DNA from: Desulforhopalus sp.
GTDB lineage: Bacteria; Desulfobacterota; Desulfobulbia; Desulfobulbales; Desulfocapsaceae
DNA: 64,000 nucleotides
Assembly: GCA_030247675.1 (NCBI GenBank)
Contig: JAOTRX010000003.1
Span: 186,001-250,000 of the forward strand
Direction of reading: 5' to 3'
Below are positions 46,705-56,974 of this stretch, piece by piece. A program made the translations under genes and the position numbers. Below the pieces are notes generated by a model. That model saw only the letters and a list, made by a program, of their open reading frames with translations. It was not told the DNA's origin and did not search any database. How positions within the stretch are numbered: the stretch's first letter is position 1; every line of letters starts with the position of its first letter.

Positions 46705-48606
46705 TCAATTTAAATCCTTAACCGCGAGACGACCTTCAATAAATTTTTTTAAGTCGGGGCGCACTTGGAATCCAGATGCTAAAACAGCTTTATACTGTTG
46801 AGTGGCCTCTTTGGCGCGACCAAGTTTGTCGAGAATTCGAGCCCTGCCGACCATTGTGTCGATATTTTCTCCGTGTATAGAGTGATATTTATCCAAGAGC
46901 TTGAGAGCTGCATCGTTGTAGCCATTATTTTCGCTGAATGCGGCATAACTGATAAGGGCTTCCTTCATCGGTGGTGAGCCGCTAATACTCTGGGCAAAGT
47001 AGTCCTTTGCCTCATTAATCTTTTGCATGTTGGCAGAACCAATTGCCGCATAAAGAGCTGCACGAGCATTTGATGGATCGCGCTGTAAAGTTTGTTTTGC
47101 AACGAAAAGCGCTTTTGAGTTTTGGCCGAGGTTGACAAGATAGAGGGCCGTTAACCGGTTAGAGAGCATGGAATTTTCGGGCCAGAGTTCATAGGCCTTC
47201 GAATACAGAAGGGCTGCCTCCTCAATTTCTTGTTTATCTTCGAGTTTTTTGGCCTTGGCCATTAACTCTTTAGCCTCCATGATCTCTTTTGATTGGGCTG
47301 AAGATTTTTCGATAACCAAGGCCTCCTGTTCAATGACCTGAACGTCAGCTTGAAAAGCGAGATTGTCTTCCGCTCTAGTTGGCCAAACAAAGGCTTTTTT
47401 GCTAGGGTATATTACTATTGTATTAAAACGTTCCTCTTTCTTCAGATCCATCAAATTGAGAATGATATCCAAGGCAAAATCCCAAGGCACGTCATTGAGT
47501 GCTAGAGTAAGTGCACCTTGAACCTCTTCGTCAACGATTATATTAAGATCAGTAATTTGTCTAAAAAGACGAAATACATTATGAATGTCAATTTTATAAA
47601 AATCGACACTGATTTTTTGTTTGTTGTATCCTGAAAACGAAAAGTCATTTTCAAGAGCTGCTATTTTGGCAGAAGTGGATGTGGCGTCTTGCTTCTCTGA
47701 CCCTTTGTTAAGTAGCTGTTGCGACGATCCAATCAGTGTATCAAGTGTACTGTCGGTAGGCTTGGATTTCTCGGGAGATTGACTTTTGCCTGATGTAAGA
47801 TTCGGTGCGCCAGATGATTCATTTATGACTATGTTCAGTCCATTAGGAACCGGGGCAACAGTGTATTTGAACAGCTGGGAGTTCCCAGAATCGAAAACAA
47901 TCCTCGCCCCCTTATCCTTTGGGGCTACTCTTACCTTTGCCACAGAGGTACCTATTTGTTTCTCACTGGGAAGCTCGTTGAATTTCACATTATTTATATC
48001 AATATACATCCTGGGGGGTTGATCTGTTGCACCACTAATAGTGTCAACTTTGTAATTCTCAATCGAACTATTGGCAAGAATCGTAATCGTAGTTGAACTA
48101 GGGCTACTTGCTACTTTGAAATCTTTTAAAACTAAGGGGCCTCCCTTTTGATCATTAGAGTTTGTGGTTGTTGCCTTTGAATTGGCTGGGTGCAGCTTTA
48201 TCTGCAAACTATTGTCTTTAGCTGTTACAACGTAATCATGGCTGTCAGCCAAGGTGAATTCAAAGCGCATCACTTGTGGACTCTGATTCTTGAGATCAGA
48301 AACAGCAAGTCGAGCGAAACGATTTTCAGGAATTTTTTCGACTTTTTCCGCCAAATTCTGAGCGTAAGAAGCACCAGCTACGTCAATCATTATGCGAAAT
48401 GGAGAGAATCGCTCGGATACAGTGTAAACAGGCGGGGAGTTTCCGGTGAGATTGTAGGTAAGAACATTGTCTGAAATATCGACCTTAACGTCTGAGATTT
48501 CATAAGAAACAGCAAGTTCGGATTTTGCAGCCGGAATTTGAAAAACGAACAAAAGGCAAAATGCGAACAAAACAGCCGATTGAAGTTTGGCTAGCCATTT
48601 AAGCAT
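46705..48606 (-). CDS. AMIN/STN/TPR protein, PilQ N-terminal half without secretin domain
   Basis: A 633-residue exported protein with a signal peptide (about 1-28), two AMIN-like domains (about 33-138 and 158-266), a Ser/Lys-rich linker, a secretin N/STN-like domain (about 335-405; VDFYKIDIHNVFRLFRQITD) and TPR repeats (about 445-625). AMIN domains of PilQ bind peptidoglycan and the STN domain precedes the secretin pore; here the chain continues into TPRs instead. It follows pilP by three bases and precedes the MshL-like secretin by 55. It is probably the periplasmic partner of that secretin. Confidence 0.75.
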   Translation of the reverse strand: MLKWLAKLQSAVLFAFCLLFVFQIPAAKSELAVSYEISDVKVDISDNVLTYNLTGNSPPVYTVSERFSPFRIMIDVAGASYAQNLAEKVEKIPENRFARLAVSDLKNQSPQVMRFEFTLADSHDYVVTAKDNSLQIKLHPANSKATTTNSNDQKGGPLVLKDFKVASSPSSTTITILANSSIENYKVDTISGATDQPPRMYIDINNVKFNELPSEKQIGTSVAKVRVAPKDKGARIVFDSGNSQLFKYTVAPVPNGLNIVINESSGAPNLTSGKSQSPEKSKPTDSTLDTLIGSSQQLLNKGSEKQDATSTSAKIAALENDFSFSGYNKQKISVDFYKIDIHNVFRLFRQITDLNIIVDEEVQGALTLALNDVPWDFALDIILNLMDLKKEERFNTIVIYPSKKAFVWPTRAEDNLAFQADVQVIEQEALVIEKSSAQSKEIMEAKELMAKAKKLEDKQEIEEAALLYSKAYELWPENSMLSNRLTALYLVNLGQNSKALFVAKQTLQRDPSNARAALYAAIGSANMQKINEAKDYFAQSISGSPPMKEALISYAAFSENNGYNDAALKLLDKYHSIHGENIDTMVGRARILDKLGRAKEATQQYKAVLASGFQVRPDLKKFIEGRLAVKDLN

Positions 48607-48609
48607 TTT

Positions 48610-49179
48610 CTATTTTTCTCCCTCTTTCTTCTCTTTCTTGAGTAGCATAACGACCTCGGTGACGGTTTTCTTTCCTGCTCGAGTCACAGCTGTCTCTTCA
48701 ATGACGACCGATTGTGGCGTGAAATTCTTGACGACACCCCTCCGACCAACTTTTGTGCCTTCGGAGAGGACATATCCCTTGCCGGTGAAATCTTGAACCA
48801 TCGCGAGATTCTCCCCACCCTTTTTTATCAGAGCTACGAGAGTCAGTTGACCAGGTTCAAAAAGCTGCATCCCCGTCAGCGGTTCGCCTGCATCAACTAT
48901 TTCGTCCATATCAACAGTGGAAGCAGTAGCTCTTTCTGTTATGAATGGCACGAACGGATCCGGTCGGTTTTCGAGTTTGTATTCGAATTGTACACTGCTG
49001 CTCGGTTGATTTGGAGGTGATGCCGGGAGGATCCCTCCTTCATTATCAGCCGAGACAGCAACATTTAAATGTAGAAGAAGAGTACAAAAACTAACGGACA
49101 CAAATAAAAGACTCTTCGCACAAACATTTCGTGATAGAGGCAAAAATGAACAATCATCAATAAGGCTCATGAGTCTCAT
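48610..49179 (-). CDS. pilP: Type IV pilus assembly protein PilP
   Basis: A 189-residue protein with an N-terminal signal or anchor (about 22-42) and the PilP beta domain: ENRPDPFVPF near residue 70 and FEPGQLTLVALIKK, GYVLSEGTKVGRRGV. It links the inner-membrane PilNO complex to the secretin. It lacks a clear lipobox. The first ATG overlaps pilO by four bases. Confidence 0.88.
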   Translation of the reverse strand: MRLMSLIDDCSFLPLSRNVCAKSLLFVSVSFCTLLLHLNVAVSADNEGGILPASPPNQPSSSVQFEYKLENRPDPFVPFITERATASTVDMDEIVDAGEPLTGMQLFEPGQLTLVALIKKGGENLAMVQDFTGKGYVLSEGTKVGRRGVVKNFTPQSVVIEETAVTRAGKKTVTEVVMLLKKEKKEGEK

Positions 49180-49829
49180 TTGGTAGGTGCCGTATTAGGC
49201 GCTTTGTTAGTTTTTGGGTCACCTGCCTTGGGCAGCTCAACGTTAGTAAATCGGTAGGTGACCAAAGTGCAATCAGAGCTTAGAAGCATCTCTTCACCCT
49301 CTTTTTTAGGGGAGCTCATTTTTATATTTGAAACAGAAACGATTCGCTCCAGTTTGCTGACATTATCAAAGAAGAAGCCCATATTGTGGTAGGGGCCGCG
49401 AACGTTTATGGTAATAGGAATCTCTGCATAAAAGTCCTTTGGAACATCTGCAAGTGGCTTGAATGTCAAGAAATCAAGACCGGCACTTCTCCCAAGAGCT
49501 GAAATATCTTTGAGGAGCTTTGGAATTTCTTTATCTTTGGGAAGAAGCATTGAGGTTTCTTCAAACTTTGCCGTTGCCTCCTCAAGCTCTTTTGTAAATT
49601 TTTGGAGATCGGCGACCTTTGCTTCAACTTCCTTAAGCTCTTTAGTCAGTGTTACTTTCTGGTTTTCAAGTTGACCTATCTTTGTGTTATTCGGCTCAAA
49701 AAAGGCAAAATAAAAGGCAATAATAGGGAGCAAGGCAATGGCAGCCACAATACCGAGTTTGATCTTTGGCGAGAGTGGGATATATTTTTCGTCAATGAAG
49801 ACTGCTAATTTTTGATTGCTCGTTTTCAT
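49176..49829 (-). CDS. pilO: Type IV pilus assembly protein PilO
   Basis: A 217-residue bitopic protein: short cytoplasmic tail, one membrane helix (about 25-45), a coiled coil (about 50-100, GQLENQKVTLTKELKEVEAK) and a ferredoxin-like domain ending in AEIPITINVRG. It pairs with PilN in the alignment complex. It overlaps pilP by four bases. Confidence 0.9.
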   Translation of the reverse strand: MKTSNQKLAVFIDEKYIPLSPKIKLGIVAAIALLPIIAFYFAFFEPNNTKIGQLENQKVTLTKELKEVEAKVADLQKFTKELEEATAKFEETSMLLPKDKEIPKLLKDISALGRSAGLDFLTFKPLADVPKDFYAEIPITINVRGPYHNMGFFFDNVSKLERIVSVSNIKMSSPKKEGEEMLLSSDCTLVTYRFTNVELPKAGDPKTNKAPNTAPTK

Positions 49830-49858
49830 GCTTTCATGACTGGAAGTGTTAAACAGAG

Positions 49859-50440
49859 TTATTTTTTAACTTCAGCAACTTCTTGTTTTTTTGATTCCGG
49901 TTGTGCAACTGCGCAACTAAGGTCGAAACTTTTTAAATTTCTTCCTGATACCACCTTTTGCAATGAATTTGTGAGAGTAACATCTTGAACAAACGGAGAT
50001 TCTTTCAGTTTGTCCATGAATTGGGCAATAGTCTGATTGTCAAGTGCAACCCCAGATAGAGTGAGAGCATTATTCTGTTGTTGCAAGGCCTCCAGCCACA
50101 TCCTTTGCTTATCAATTCTCGTAGCGACCTCGTCGAGAAGTCGAACCGTTAGCGAGGAATCGGTTTTCAATTTTTTGATGATTTCCGTTTTCCTGGAAAG
50201 TTCTTCGCGTTCTTTTTTCAGCTGTGCGATCTTATTCAGGGTAGGAGTATGAGAGGCCTTTTTGGCGTTAAGGGTGCTAATATTCTCTTCAAGGCCTTTG
50301 ATCTTTTGCGCCTGGAGAACACCAACAATAGCTAGAGAGGCCAGAATTAGGACAAAAAGAGCAACCATCCCCATCAACTGCCTTTGGGCACTGGCTCTTT
50401 TCTTTAATTGCCTAACTGGTAATAAATTAATCTTAAGCAT
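49859..50440 (-). CDS. pilN: Type IV pilus assembly protein PilN
   Basis: A 193-residue protein. MLKINLLPVRQLKKRASAQR is the N-terminal segment with the conserved INLLP that binds PilM. A membrane helix (about 22-42) and a coiled coil with a ferredoxin-like domain follow. It joins PilM to PilO. The gene lies 24 bases after pilM and 29 before pilO. Confidence 0.93.
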   Translation of the reverse strand: MLKINLLPVRQLKKRASAQRQLMGMVALFVLILASLAIVGVLQAQKIKGLEENISTLNAKKASHTPTLNKIAQLKKEREELSRKTEIIKKLKTDSSLTVRLLDEVATRIDKQRMWLEALQQQNNALTLSGVALDNQTIAQFMDKLKESPFVQDVTLTNSLQKVVSGRNLKSFDLSCAVAQPESKKQEVAEVKK

Positions 50441-50464
50441 TCCTAATCCTTGCCAAAATGATAG

Positions 50465-51523
50465 TTAGATAGCGGATGGCCTCAAAGCGATCCCGGTAGC
50501 AATGGCCATTTCTGGTCCTATGCTAAGGAGATAATCTGGATCAATTTTTTTACGATTGAACTCCATATTGAGAAATGGATTAAAAAGCTCTACGGCCACC
50601 TTTGTCTCTTGGGCGAGAAAATCAATAAGACCGGTGACCTTTGCGCCTCCACCGCTTAAAATCAATCTATTAAGAGGTTGATCCGGATGATTAGAGTGGT
50701 AAAGGTCTATAGCCTTCTTTATCTCTAATACCCACTGGGTGCAAGTTGCTGAGAAAATTTCCTCAACCTCGTGTTTTTTCTCTTCTGCAGGCAAGAAGCC
50801 CAGCTTTATTGCCTCGGCCTCTTCAAAGTCGATATCAAAAACGTTCATTATTTGTTCTGTGAGCTGGCGACTGCCAACAATAATATCCCGGGCCACGACT
50901 GATACACCTTGGGATATTATATTAATGTTCATTTTTGTTGCCCCGATATCTACTAAGGCGACGTTCTCTTGAGTTCGATAGTTATGCTGGTAGCTGTTCT
51001 CAAGGGCGAAACCGTCTACATCAACAATAACTGGGTTGAGATTGATGCTGCGCAACATTTCCAAATAGTCATTGACTATTTCTTTTTTGGCAGCGACGAG
51101 CATTACATCAGTACGATCATTATCTTTCGTGTTGGTCTTTAGATCTTGAAAATCAAGATAAACGTCGTCGATATCAAAAGGGATATATTGTTCAGCTTCA
51201 GATGTGATGTGGCTTTCCAGCTGAGCATCGTCCATAACCGCAAGATTAACCTTTTTGACAATTACCGAATAGCCAGAAATTGAAAACCCAACCGCTCTGT
51301 TTTTGATTTTTAAATTCTTGAACAGGTCGGATATAGCTTTGCTCACTATCTCTGGCTCGTTAAGCGTCCCATCATCGACTGCGCCTTCGGGTAGCACGGT
51401 ACTGCCAAGAGTTACAATGGCGTAACTATTGGATGTCTTTTTGAGTTGACACACCTTGACAGCGTGGGAACCAATGTCCAAACCGACCACTAAGTCTTTT
51501 TGAGATCCAAACGGCAATTTCAT
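50465..51523 (-). CDS. pilM: Type IV pilus assembly protein PilM
   Basis: An actin-fold cytoplasmic ATPase of about 352 residues. The N-terminal VGLDIGSHAVKVCQLKK is the phosphate-1 loop, ALVDIGATKMNINI the phosphate-2 loop, and ILSGGGAKVTGL the adenosine motif. It binds the PilN tail and anchors the pilus alignment complex. The start is uncertain: the ATG at 51523 (MKLPFGSQKD) matches homologues, 51535 is an alternative, and a TTG lies at 51583; none has a strong ribosome site. It heads the seven-gene minus-strand operon. Confidence 0.93.
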   Translation of the reverse strand: MKLPFGSQKDLVVGLDIGSHAVKVCQLKKTSNSYAIVTLGSTVLPEGAVDDGTLNEPEIVSKAISDLFKNLKIKNRAVGFSISGYSVIVKKVNLAVMDDAQLESHITSEAEQYIPFDIDDVYLDFQDLKTNTKDNDRTDVMLVAAKKEIVNDYLEMLRSINLNPVIVDVDGFALENSYQHNYRTQENVALVDIGATKMNINIISQGVSVVARDIIVGSRQLTEQIMNVFDIDFEEAEAIKLGFLPAEEKKHEVEEIFSATCTQWVLEIKKAIDLYHSNHPDQPLNRLILSGGGAKVTGLIDFLAQETKVAVELFNPFLNMEFNRKKIDPDYLLSIGPEMAIATGIALRPSAI

Positions 51524-51612
51524 AGCAGAAAACATCAAGGAGATTGATCGGGTTGTATTAGGCCCGAGTTGGCAATATACCAAAACACCTGACTTTCCGT
51601 ATACATAACGCT

Positions 51613-51641
51613 ATTAGCGCATAAAATTTTCCTTTTGTCAA
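51613..51641 (-). promoter_or_regulatory. Sigma-70 promoter of the pilus operon
   Basis: On the minus strand TTGACA (51636-51641) is followed after 17 bases by GCTAAT (51613-51618). The -35 is perfect and the -10 matches four of six. The transcript would start about 51606, roughly 80 bases before pilM. Confidence 0.65.
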
Positions 51642-51897
51642 GAAAAAGAAGGTAGATTCGTTGGAAAAATGTGCTTATTTAACAGGACTTTAAAAACCAT
51701 TTCAAGCTAGGAATGCAGGTCTGCACACTATGGGTGGAAGTCTTTTGTCTGGATAGCTCTTTATGTTGTGGGGTATCATAGCCTTTTGATTCTTGAAGGG
51801 ATTTTTAATAGTTCTCATCAACTCCCTTGTAATTGAGTCGTATTTCAAGTAGTTTTGGCAAGGTATTTTTAGGGCAAATGAAGTCTATTAAGCGAAA
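51642..51897. other. Divergent region of the pilus and lepB operons
   Basis: About 256 bases with no gene. The promoter for lepB-pyrBC should lie here; TTGATT and TTGTAA words near 51787-51830 are possible -35 boxes but no convincing pair was found. Confidence 0.35.
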
Positions 51898-52554
51898 ATG
51901 AGGTGGAGTTTGGCTAGGGAAGGAAGAGATAAAAGTGTTTTTAGGGAATATTTTGAAGCAATATGCATTGCCATTCTTCTGGCATTGTTTATTCGGACAT
52001 TTATCGTACAGGCTTTTAAGATTCCTTCGGGATCAATGTTGCCGACCTTGTTGATAGGAGATCATCTGCTCGTCAACAAATTTCAATATGGGGTTAGAGT
52101 TCCGTTCTCTGGCAAACTCTTGATTCCTTACAAGAAGCCGGTTCGTGGTGATGTTGTTGTTTTTCGATATCCGAAAGATAAATCTATCGACTACATCAAG
52201 AGAGTTATAGGTACCCCTGGGGATACCGTCGAAATTCGAACTAAAAAAGTATTTGTCAATGGCGAACAGGTTGATGATCCTCACGCAAGCATCAGTTCTC
52301 CCGCAGTGTTAAGTGCAGCTTCGAGTCCTCGTGATAATTTCGGTCCAGTGCAGGTGCCAGAAGGAAAGATTTTTGTAATGGGTGATAATCGAGACCACAG
52401 TTATGACAGCCGGTTTTGGGGTTTTGTCGACCAGGATGATATTTTGGGAAAGGCATTCCTTCTCTACTGGTCCTGGGATATTGATAAATCACTTTTTTCT
52501 ATTGATCGCCTCGCTTCAGTTCGTTGGGGGCGATTGGCAAAAATTATCGATTAA
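51898..52554 (+). CDS. lepB: Signal peptidase I
   Basis: A 218-residue leader peptidase. The catalytic Ser is in [10 protein letters not shown] (about residue 46) and the general-base Lys in [11 protein letters not shown] (about residue 102); [15 protein letters not shown] is the conserved last block. One membrane helix lies at about 20-40. It removes signal peptides from exported proteins. The ribosome site is weak. It lies eight bases before pyrB. Confidence 0.96.
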   Translation: MRWSLAREGRDKSVFREYFEAICIAILLALFIRTFIVQAFKIPSGSMLPTLLIGDHLLVNKFQYGVRVPFSGKLLIPYKKPVRGDVVVFRYPKDKSIDYIKRVIGTPGDTVEIRTKKVFVNGEQVDDPHASISSPAVLSAASSPRDNFGPVQVPEGKIFVMGDNRDHSYDSRFWGFVDQDDILGKAFLLYWSWDIDKSLFSIDRLASVRWGRLAKIID

Positions 52555-52562
52555 TACTGGAT

Positions 52563-53537
52563 ATGACAGAAAACTCAGAGCAGGATTATCAGTTCCGGCA
52601 TAAAAATATCTTTGGAATTGAACAGTTGTCTGTTGCCGATATATCCCACATTCTCGCCACAGCCCGATCTTTTCGTGAGATATCTGGGCGACCGATCAAA
52701 AAGGTTCCGACTCTCCGTGGCAAAACCATTGTAAACTTATTCTTTGAGCCCTCCACTCGGACCCGACTTTCTTTTGAAATCGCCGCAAAAAGGATGAGTG
52801 CCGACACCTTTAATATTGCCGCCTCAACCAGCTCCGCTACGAAAGGAGAGACACTCGTCGATACAGCTAAAAACATTGAGGCAATGAGTCCAGATGTTAT
52901 CATTGTTCGTCATTCTAGCTCGGGTGCCCCGCAATTACTTGCCAAACATATCAATGCCGCTGTTATCAATGCGGGAGATGGGGCGCATGAACATCCCAGT
53001 CAGGGCCTTTTGGATATGATGACGGTGATGGAGCACAAAGGGCATCTCGCGGGACTGAAGATAGCAATTGTCGGTGATATTGCTCATAGCAGGGTAGCGA
53101 TATCGGATATTATCGGTTTTACGAAAATGGGTGCAAATGTTTCTGTCGCTGGACCGCAGACGTTTATGCCTTCTCATATTTCTCTGCTTGGCGCCAAGGT
53201 TTGTTCTTCTGTGAAAGAAGCTGTAAGTGGTGCAGATGTGGTCATGGCTCTGCGCATTCAACTGGAACGCCAAAACGATTCACTCATACCAAGTTTGCGG
53301 GAATACTCACAGTTTTTTGGGATAAACCGGAAACTTCTTGAGCTTGCTAAAGAGGATGTGATAGTCATGCACCCGGGCCCCGTTAATAGAGGTGTTGAGC
53401 TAAGCCCCGATGTCGCTGATGGCGGCAAATCTGTCATTCTTGATCAAGTCGCCAACGGTGTTGCCGTGCGCATGGCTCTTTTATATTTGGTGCTTGGTGG
53501 AAATAAAGGCGGAGATGGACAGGGTGAGATCAGATGA
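52563..53537 (+). CDS. pyrB: Aspartate carbamoyltransferase catalytic subunit
   Basis: A 324-residue PyrB. The carbamoyl-phosphate loop [13 protein letters not shown] and the motif [10 protein letters not shown] are intact, as are the [11 protein letters not shown] aspartate contacts. It makes carbamoyl aspartate in pyrimidine synthesis. The start at 52563 (MTENSEQD) is chosen over an upstream frame that begins inside lepB. It overlaps pyrC by four bases. Confidence 0.96.
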   Translation: MTENSEQDYQFRHKNIFGIEQLSVADISHILATARSFREISGRPIKKVPTLRGKTIVNLFFEPSTRTRLSFEIAAKRMSADTFNIAASTSSATKGETLVDTAKNIEAMSPDVIIVRHSSSGAPQLLAKHINAAVINAGDGAHEHPSQGLLDMMTVMEHKGHLAGLKIAIVGDIAHSRVAISDIIGFTKMGANVSVAGPQTFMPSHISLLGAKVCSSVKEAVSGADVVMALRIQLERQNDSLIPSLREYSQFFGINRKLLELAKEDVIVMHPGPVNRGVELSPDVADGGKSVILDQVANGVAVRMALLYLVLGGNKGGDGQGEIR

Positions 53538-54808
53538 ACGGAATAATTCAGCTGAAAAATGGTCGGATAATAGATCCAACACAAAAAAGAGATGAAATTG
53601 CTGATCTATGGATCGAAAACGGAATTATTGTCAACCCTCCAAAAACTCCTGCTACTGCCATTGAGGTCCATGACGTAAAGGGGTGTTGGGTTGTTCCTGG
53701 ACTCATAGATCTGCATGTACATCTTCGCGAGCCCGGAGAAGAATACAAAGAAACCATTGAAACTGGTTGCCGAGCTGCAGCTGCGGGCGGATTTACTGCG
53801 GTAGCATGCATGCCGAACACTAAACCGGTTAATGACAATGGCGCAATCACCAGATTCATTTTAGAAAAGGCCGCTTCATGCGCGGCCAGAGTATATCCGG
53901 TTGGCGCAATAAGCCAGGAAAGCAACGGTGAGAAACTTGCTGCGCACGGCGAGATGAAGGCTGCTGGAGCTGTTGCCCTAACAGATGATGGGCGTCCTGT
54001 CCTCGACAGCCGGCTGATGCGACGTGCCATGGAATATGCTTCCTCCCACGAAATGTTGATTATGTCCCACGCGGAAGAGGTCTCCCTGAGCAGAGGCGGA
54101 TGTATGCATGAGGGAGAAATTTCAACCCGCTTGGGGCTAAGGGGCATACCTGCCGCCGCCGAGAGCATAATGGTATATCGCGAAATCGCCCTAGCAGAAT
54201 TGACAGGTGCCCGTGTGCATATTTCCCACGTAAGCTCTGAACAATCCCTTGCTCTGATACGTAATGCCAAGGCCAGAGGCGTGAAGGTTACCGCTGAAAC
54301 AGCGCCGCATTATTTCACTCTCACCGAACGGGCGGTTCTTGGGTATAATACCCACGCTAAAATGAGTCCGCCTCTGCGCACGGAAAAAGATCTGCAGGCC
54401 ATTCGAACAGCCTTACGTGATGGTACTCTTGATGCTATTGCCACTGATCATGCACCCCACTCAATATTGCAGAAAGAGGTTGAATTCAATCTGGCGGCAA
54501 ATGGGATTGTTGGTTTGGAGACATCTTTACCCCTTGGTCTTGCCCTCGTCCGTGAAGGGGTTATCGGTGCCGATCGTCTTATTGAGCTTATGAGCTGTGC
54601 TCCGGCGGCGATCCTTGGGGTGGCCGGAGGGACTCTTCGGGTTGGCGGAACAGCGGATGTGACGGTTATCGATCCGCAAAAGCGCTTTACCTTTTCTACA
54701 GAAAAAACCTTTTCATTAAGCAAAAACAGTCCTTTTGATGGCTGGGACCTTCAAGGCAAAGCGGTCTTGACCATCCTCGCTGGTAGAATTACTTACTGTG
54801 ATATTTGA
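53534..54808 (+). CDS. pyrC: Dihydroorotase
   Basis: A 424-residue dihydroorotase of the class I type. [16 protein letters not shown] carries the first metal pair, the usual carboxylated Lys-type strand follows, and HISHVSSE and ATDHAPH give further ligands. It cyclises carbamoyl aspartate. The ATG overlaps pyrB by ATGA. There is no further pyr gene downstream; the convergent sfsA gene follows after a short gap. Confidence 0.96.
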   Translation: MNGIIQLKNGRIIDPTQKRDEIADLWIENGIIVNPPKTPATAIEVHDVKGCWVVPGLIDLHVHLREPGEEYKETIETGCRAAAAGGFTAVACMPNTKPVNDNGAITRFILEKAASCAARVYPVGAISQESNGEKLAAHGEMKAAGAVALTDDGRPVLDSRLMRRAMEYASSHEMLIMSHAEEVSLSRGGCMHEGEISTRLGLRGIPAAAESIMVYREIALAELTGARVHISHVSSEQSLALIRNAKARGVKVTAETAPHYFTLTERAVLGYNTHAKMSPPLRTEKDLQAIRTALRDGTLDAIATDHAPHSILQKEVEFNLAANGIVGLETSLPLGLALVREGVIGADRLIELMSCAPAAILGVAGGTLRVGGTADVTVIDPQKRFTFSTEKTFSLSKNSPFDGWDLQGKAVLTILAGRITYCDI

Positions 54809-54866
54809 TAATCATTAAATAATTACCCCGTCATTTTAGCCATTCCCTGGTCAATTCTTCCACGAT

Positions 54867-55583
54867 TCAGATGTGTTGCACTATAGTGTTGTCTACAAAT
54901 GGCAGTGCACGGACGACATGTATCCCCTCGGGACTGACTTGGGCTTGGTAAATAAGCACTTGAACGCCGCTTGCTATCGCCTGGTAAAGGGTCTTTCCAT
55001 AATTCGGATCAATTTCATTTGCCGGTGAAAAGCGGTCCGCATCCATGCGTTGGACAAGAAAAAATATGGTTGCTTGAAAGCCATCTTCGACCAGGCGTAT
55101 GAGTTCGTGGAGGTGCTTTGAGCCCCGTGAGGTAACTGCGTCTGGAAACATCGCGCAGCCGTTAATTGCCAAGGAGCAATTTTTAACCTCAACAAAGGTG
55201 CTCTGTGTTCCTTTAATTACCTGAATGTCCAGCCTGGTATGGCATGAAGTCTTTACTTCGGTCACCACTGCGTCGATGTTTGCAAACTCGGCAATTTGTC
55301 CGTTACGAATAGCTTCAACAACAAGCGTGTTTGTCCTTGCGGTGTTAACTCCTACCCAGATCGTCCCGTTCTGGGTCATCTCCAGGGTATATTGATACTT
55401 CCTCGCCAAATTATTCGACTTCGACAGGAAAACCGCACAGCCGGGTGTTGAGCAGCCGAGCATGGTGCCCGTGTTCGGACAGTGGGCGGTGATGATGCTG
55501 CCGTCTTCCAGCCGAATATCGGCAAGAAAACGCTTGTATCTCTTGATGAGAAGTCCCTTGGTGAGGGGAGTTAAGAATTGCAT
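54867..55583 (-). CDS. sfsA: SfsA family protein (DNA/RNA-binding nuclease-like)
   Basis: A 238-residue SfsA. TAHCPNTGTMLGCSTPGC and GVNTARTNTLVVEAI are its hallmarks; the C-terminal part has a PD-(D/E)XK-like nuclease core (TFVEVKNCSL). It was named for sugar fermentation stimulation; the biochemical role is uncertain. The start at 55583 (MQFLTPLTKGL) matches homologues better than the ORF start at 55649. Confidence 0.92.
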   Translation of the reverse strand: MQFLTPLTKGLLIKRYKRFLADIRLEDGSIITAHCPNTGTMLGCSTPGCAVFLSKSNNLARKYQYTLEMTQNGTIWVGVNTARTNTLVVEAIRNGQIAEFANIDAVVTEVKTSCHTRLDIQVIKGTQSTFVEVKNCSLAINGCAMFPDAVTSRGSKHLHELIRLVEDGFQATIFFLVQRMDADRFSPANEIDPNYGKTLYQAIASGVQVLIYQAQVSPEGIHVVRALPFVDNTIVQHI

Positions 55584-55750
55584 GATATCGAGGTGTATTT
55601 CATCTTGAGGTTGCTTATAACTGCGGATAGTGATACATATTTGTATCAAAACAATTTGCAGGTGGAATCAATAAGATCAAATTTTCAGGATGTGAAAAAT
55701 GAAAATTTCTTATTGAGTTTCCATTCTAATAGAAAAGAGGAGGTCGGGCT

Positions 55751-56968
55751 ATGAAATTAGGTATTAACGGGTTAGGACGAATTGGAAAACTTTCTCTCTG
55801 GCACCATGTCGCGAGAAAACACTTTTCCGGAGTTGTTATCAATATAGGCCGGGAGGTCGGACGAAATCTCAGCGATCTCGCAACAATGCTTGAAAAAGAT
55901 TCAACCTATGGGCGCTTGGGTTCGTATCTGTACGGCTATAAGTGCCCAAAGATTATCGAAGAACTGAATGAAGAAAAGGGTACCATGGTCGTAAATGGCG
56001 TGCCCGTGACTATTTTGCGTGCCGCTCGCGACCCAAAGGATATCGCCTGGCAGGAGAACGGTGTCAAGCTGGTGGTTGATACCACCGGTGTGTTCACTGA
56101 TCCAACGACTGATCCCGGTGCTGACAAGGGCGCCTTGCGCGGGCACATGCTCGCTGGAGCTGAAAAGGTCATTCTCTCTGCGCCATTTAAGATTAAATCA
56201 AAGGGATTGGATATGCCGGCTGATGCCATCACCACGGTTATGGGCATCAATGACGAGATGTACGACGCAGCTACACATTCGGTCATTTCTGCGGCCTCCT
56301 GCACGACGACCTGCCTGTCGTATATGATCAAACCGCTCTTGGAGAAAGTCGGCGCGGACAAGATCCTCAGTGCGTCAATGGTTACCGTGCATGCCGCAAC
56401 GGGCAGCCAGCAAGTTCTTGATCGACTGCCAAAGACCGGGGCCACTGATCTGCGCAAAAACCGCTCCATCCAGAACAATATCATTCTTACCACTACGGGT
56501 GCTGCCAAGGCCTTAGCACTGGTTATTCCGGAGATGTCTTCCATCGGATTTATGGCGGAATCGGTGCGCATTCCGACGACAACAGGGTCTCTGATCATCT
56601 TGGTAGTAAATCTTCAGGATGAGTTGGAATACCCAATTAAAAGGGATGCAATAAACGGAATTTACAAGGAATTTTCTACGGTTAACCCTTATCTTAAATT
56701 CTCCGAGGAACAAAACGTGTCTTCCGATATCATCGGTTTGCCGGCTGCCGCGGCGGTGATTGAGGGCTCCGAGACCCACACCAGAACGGCCAATATCCAG
56801 GTGAACCTGGCAAAGGTAAAAGCAGACAGCCTTCGCCCAGGGGCCGATCCGATCGTCAATGTGCCGGTTACCCAGGCTGTTGTCTATGGTTGGTATGATA
56901 ATGAGCTCGGCAGTTACACCAATATGCTCGGTGACTTAACTGTTCGTATCAGCGAGGGGATGTTGTAG
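55751..56968 (+). CDS. gap: Glyceraldehyde-3-phosphate dehydrogenase, long divergent form
   Basis: A 405-residue GAPDH, longer than the usual 330-340. NGLGRIGK is the dinucleotide loop, Cys184 in SAASCTTTCLS and His214 are the catalytic pair, and VVYGWYDNELGSYTNMLGDL is the conserved C-terminus. In the region where canonical NAD enzymes carry Asp32 (INDL), this protein reads INIGREVGRNLSDLA, so the adenine-ribose contact differs and the cofactor preference may be unusual. It starts a block with rimI, pgk, tpiA and secG. An AGGAGG-type site lies before the ATG. Confidence 0.93.
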   Translation: MKLGINGLGRIGKLSLWHHVARKHFSGVVINIGREVGRNLSDLATMLEKDSTYGRLGSYLYGYKCPKIIEELNEEKGTMVVNGVPVTILRAARDPKDIAWQENGVKLVVDTTGVFTDPTTDPGADKGALRGHMLAGAEKVILSAPFKIKSKGLDMPADAITTVMGINDEMYDAATHSVISAASCTTTCLSYMIKPLLEKVGADKILSASMVTVHAATGSQQVLDRLPKTGATDLRKNRSIQNNIILTTTGAAKALALVIPEMSSIGFMAESVRIPTTTGSLIILVVNLQDELEYPIKRDAINGIYKEFSTVNPYLKFSEEQNVSSDIIGLPAAAAVIEGSETHTRTANIQVNLAKVKADSLRPGADPIVNVPVTQAVVYGWYDNELGSYTNMLGDLTVRISEGML

Positions 56969-56974
56969 CAGATC

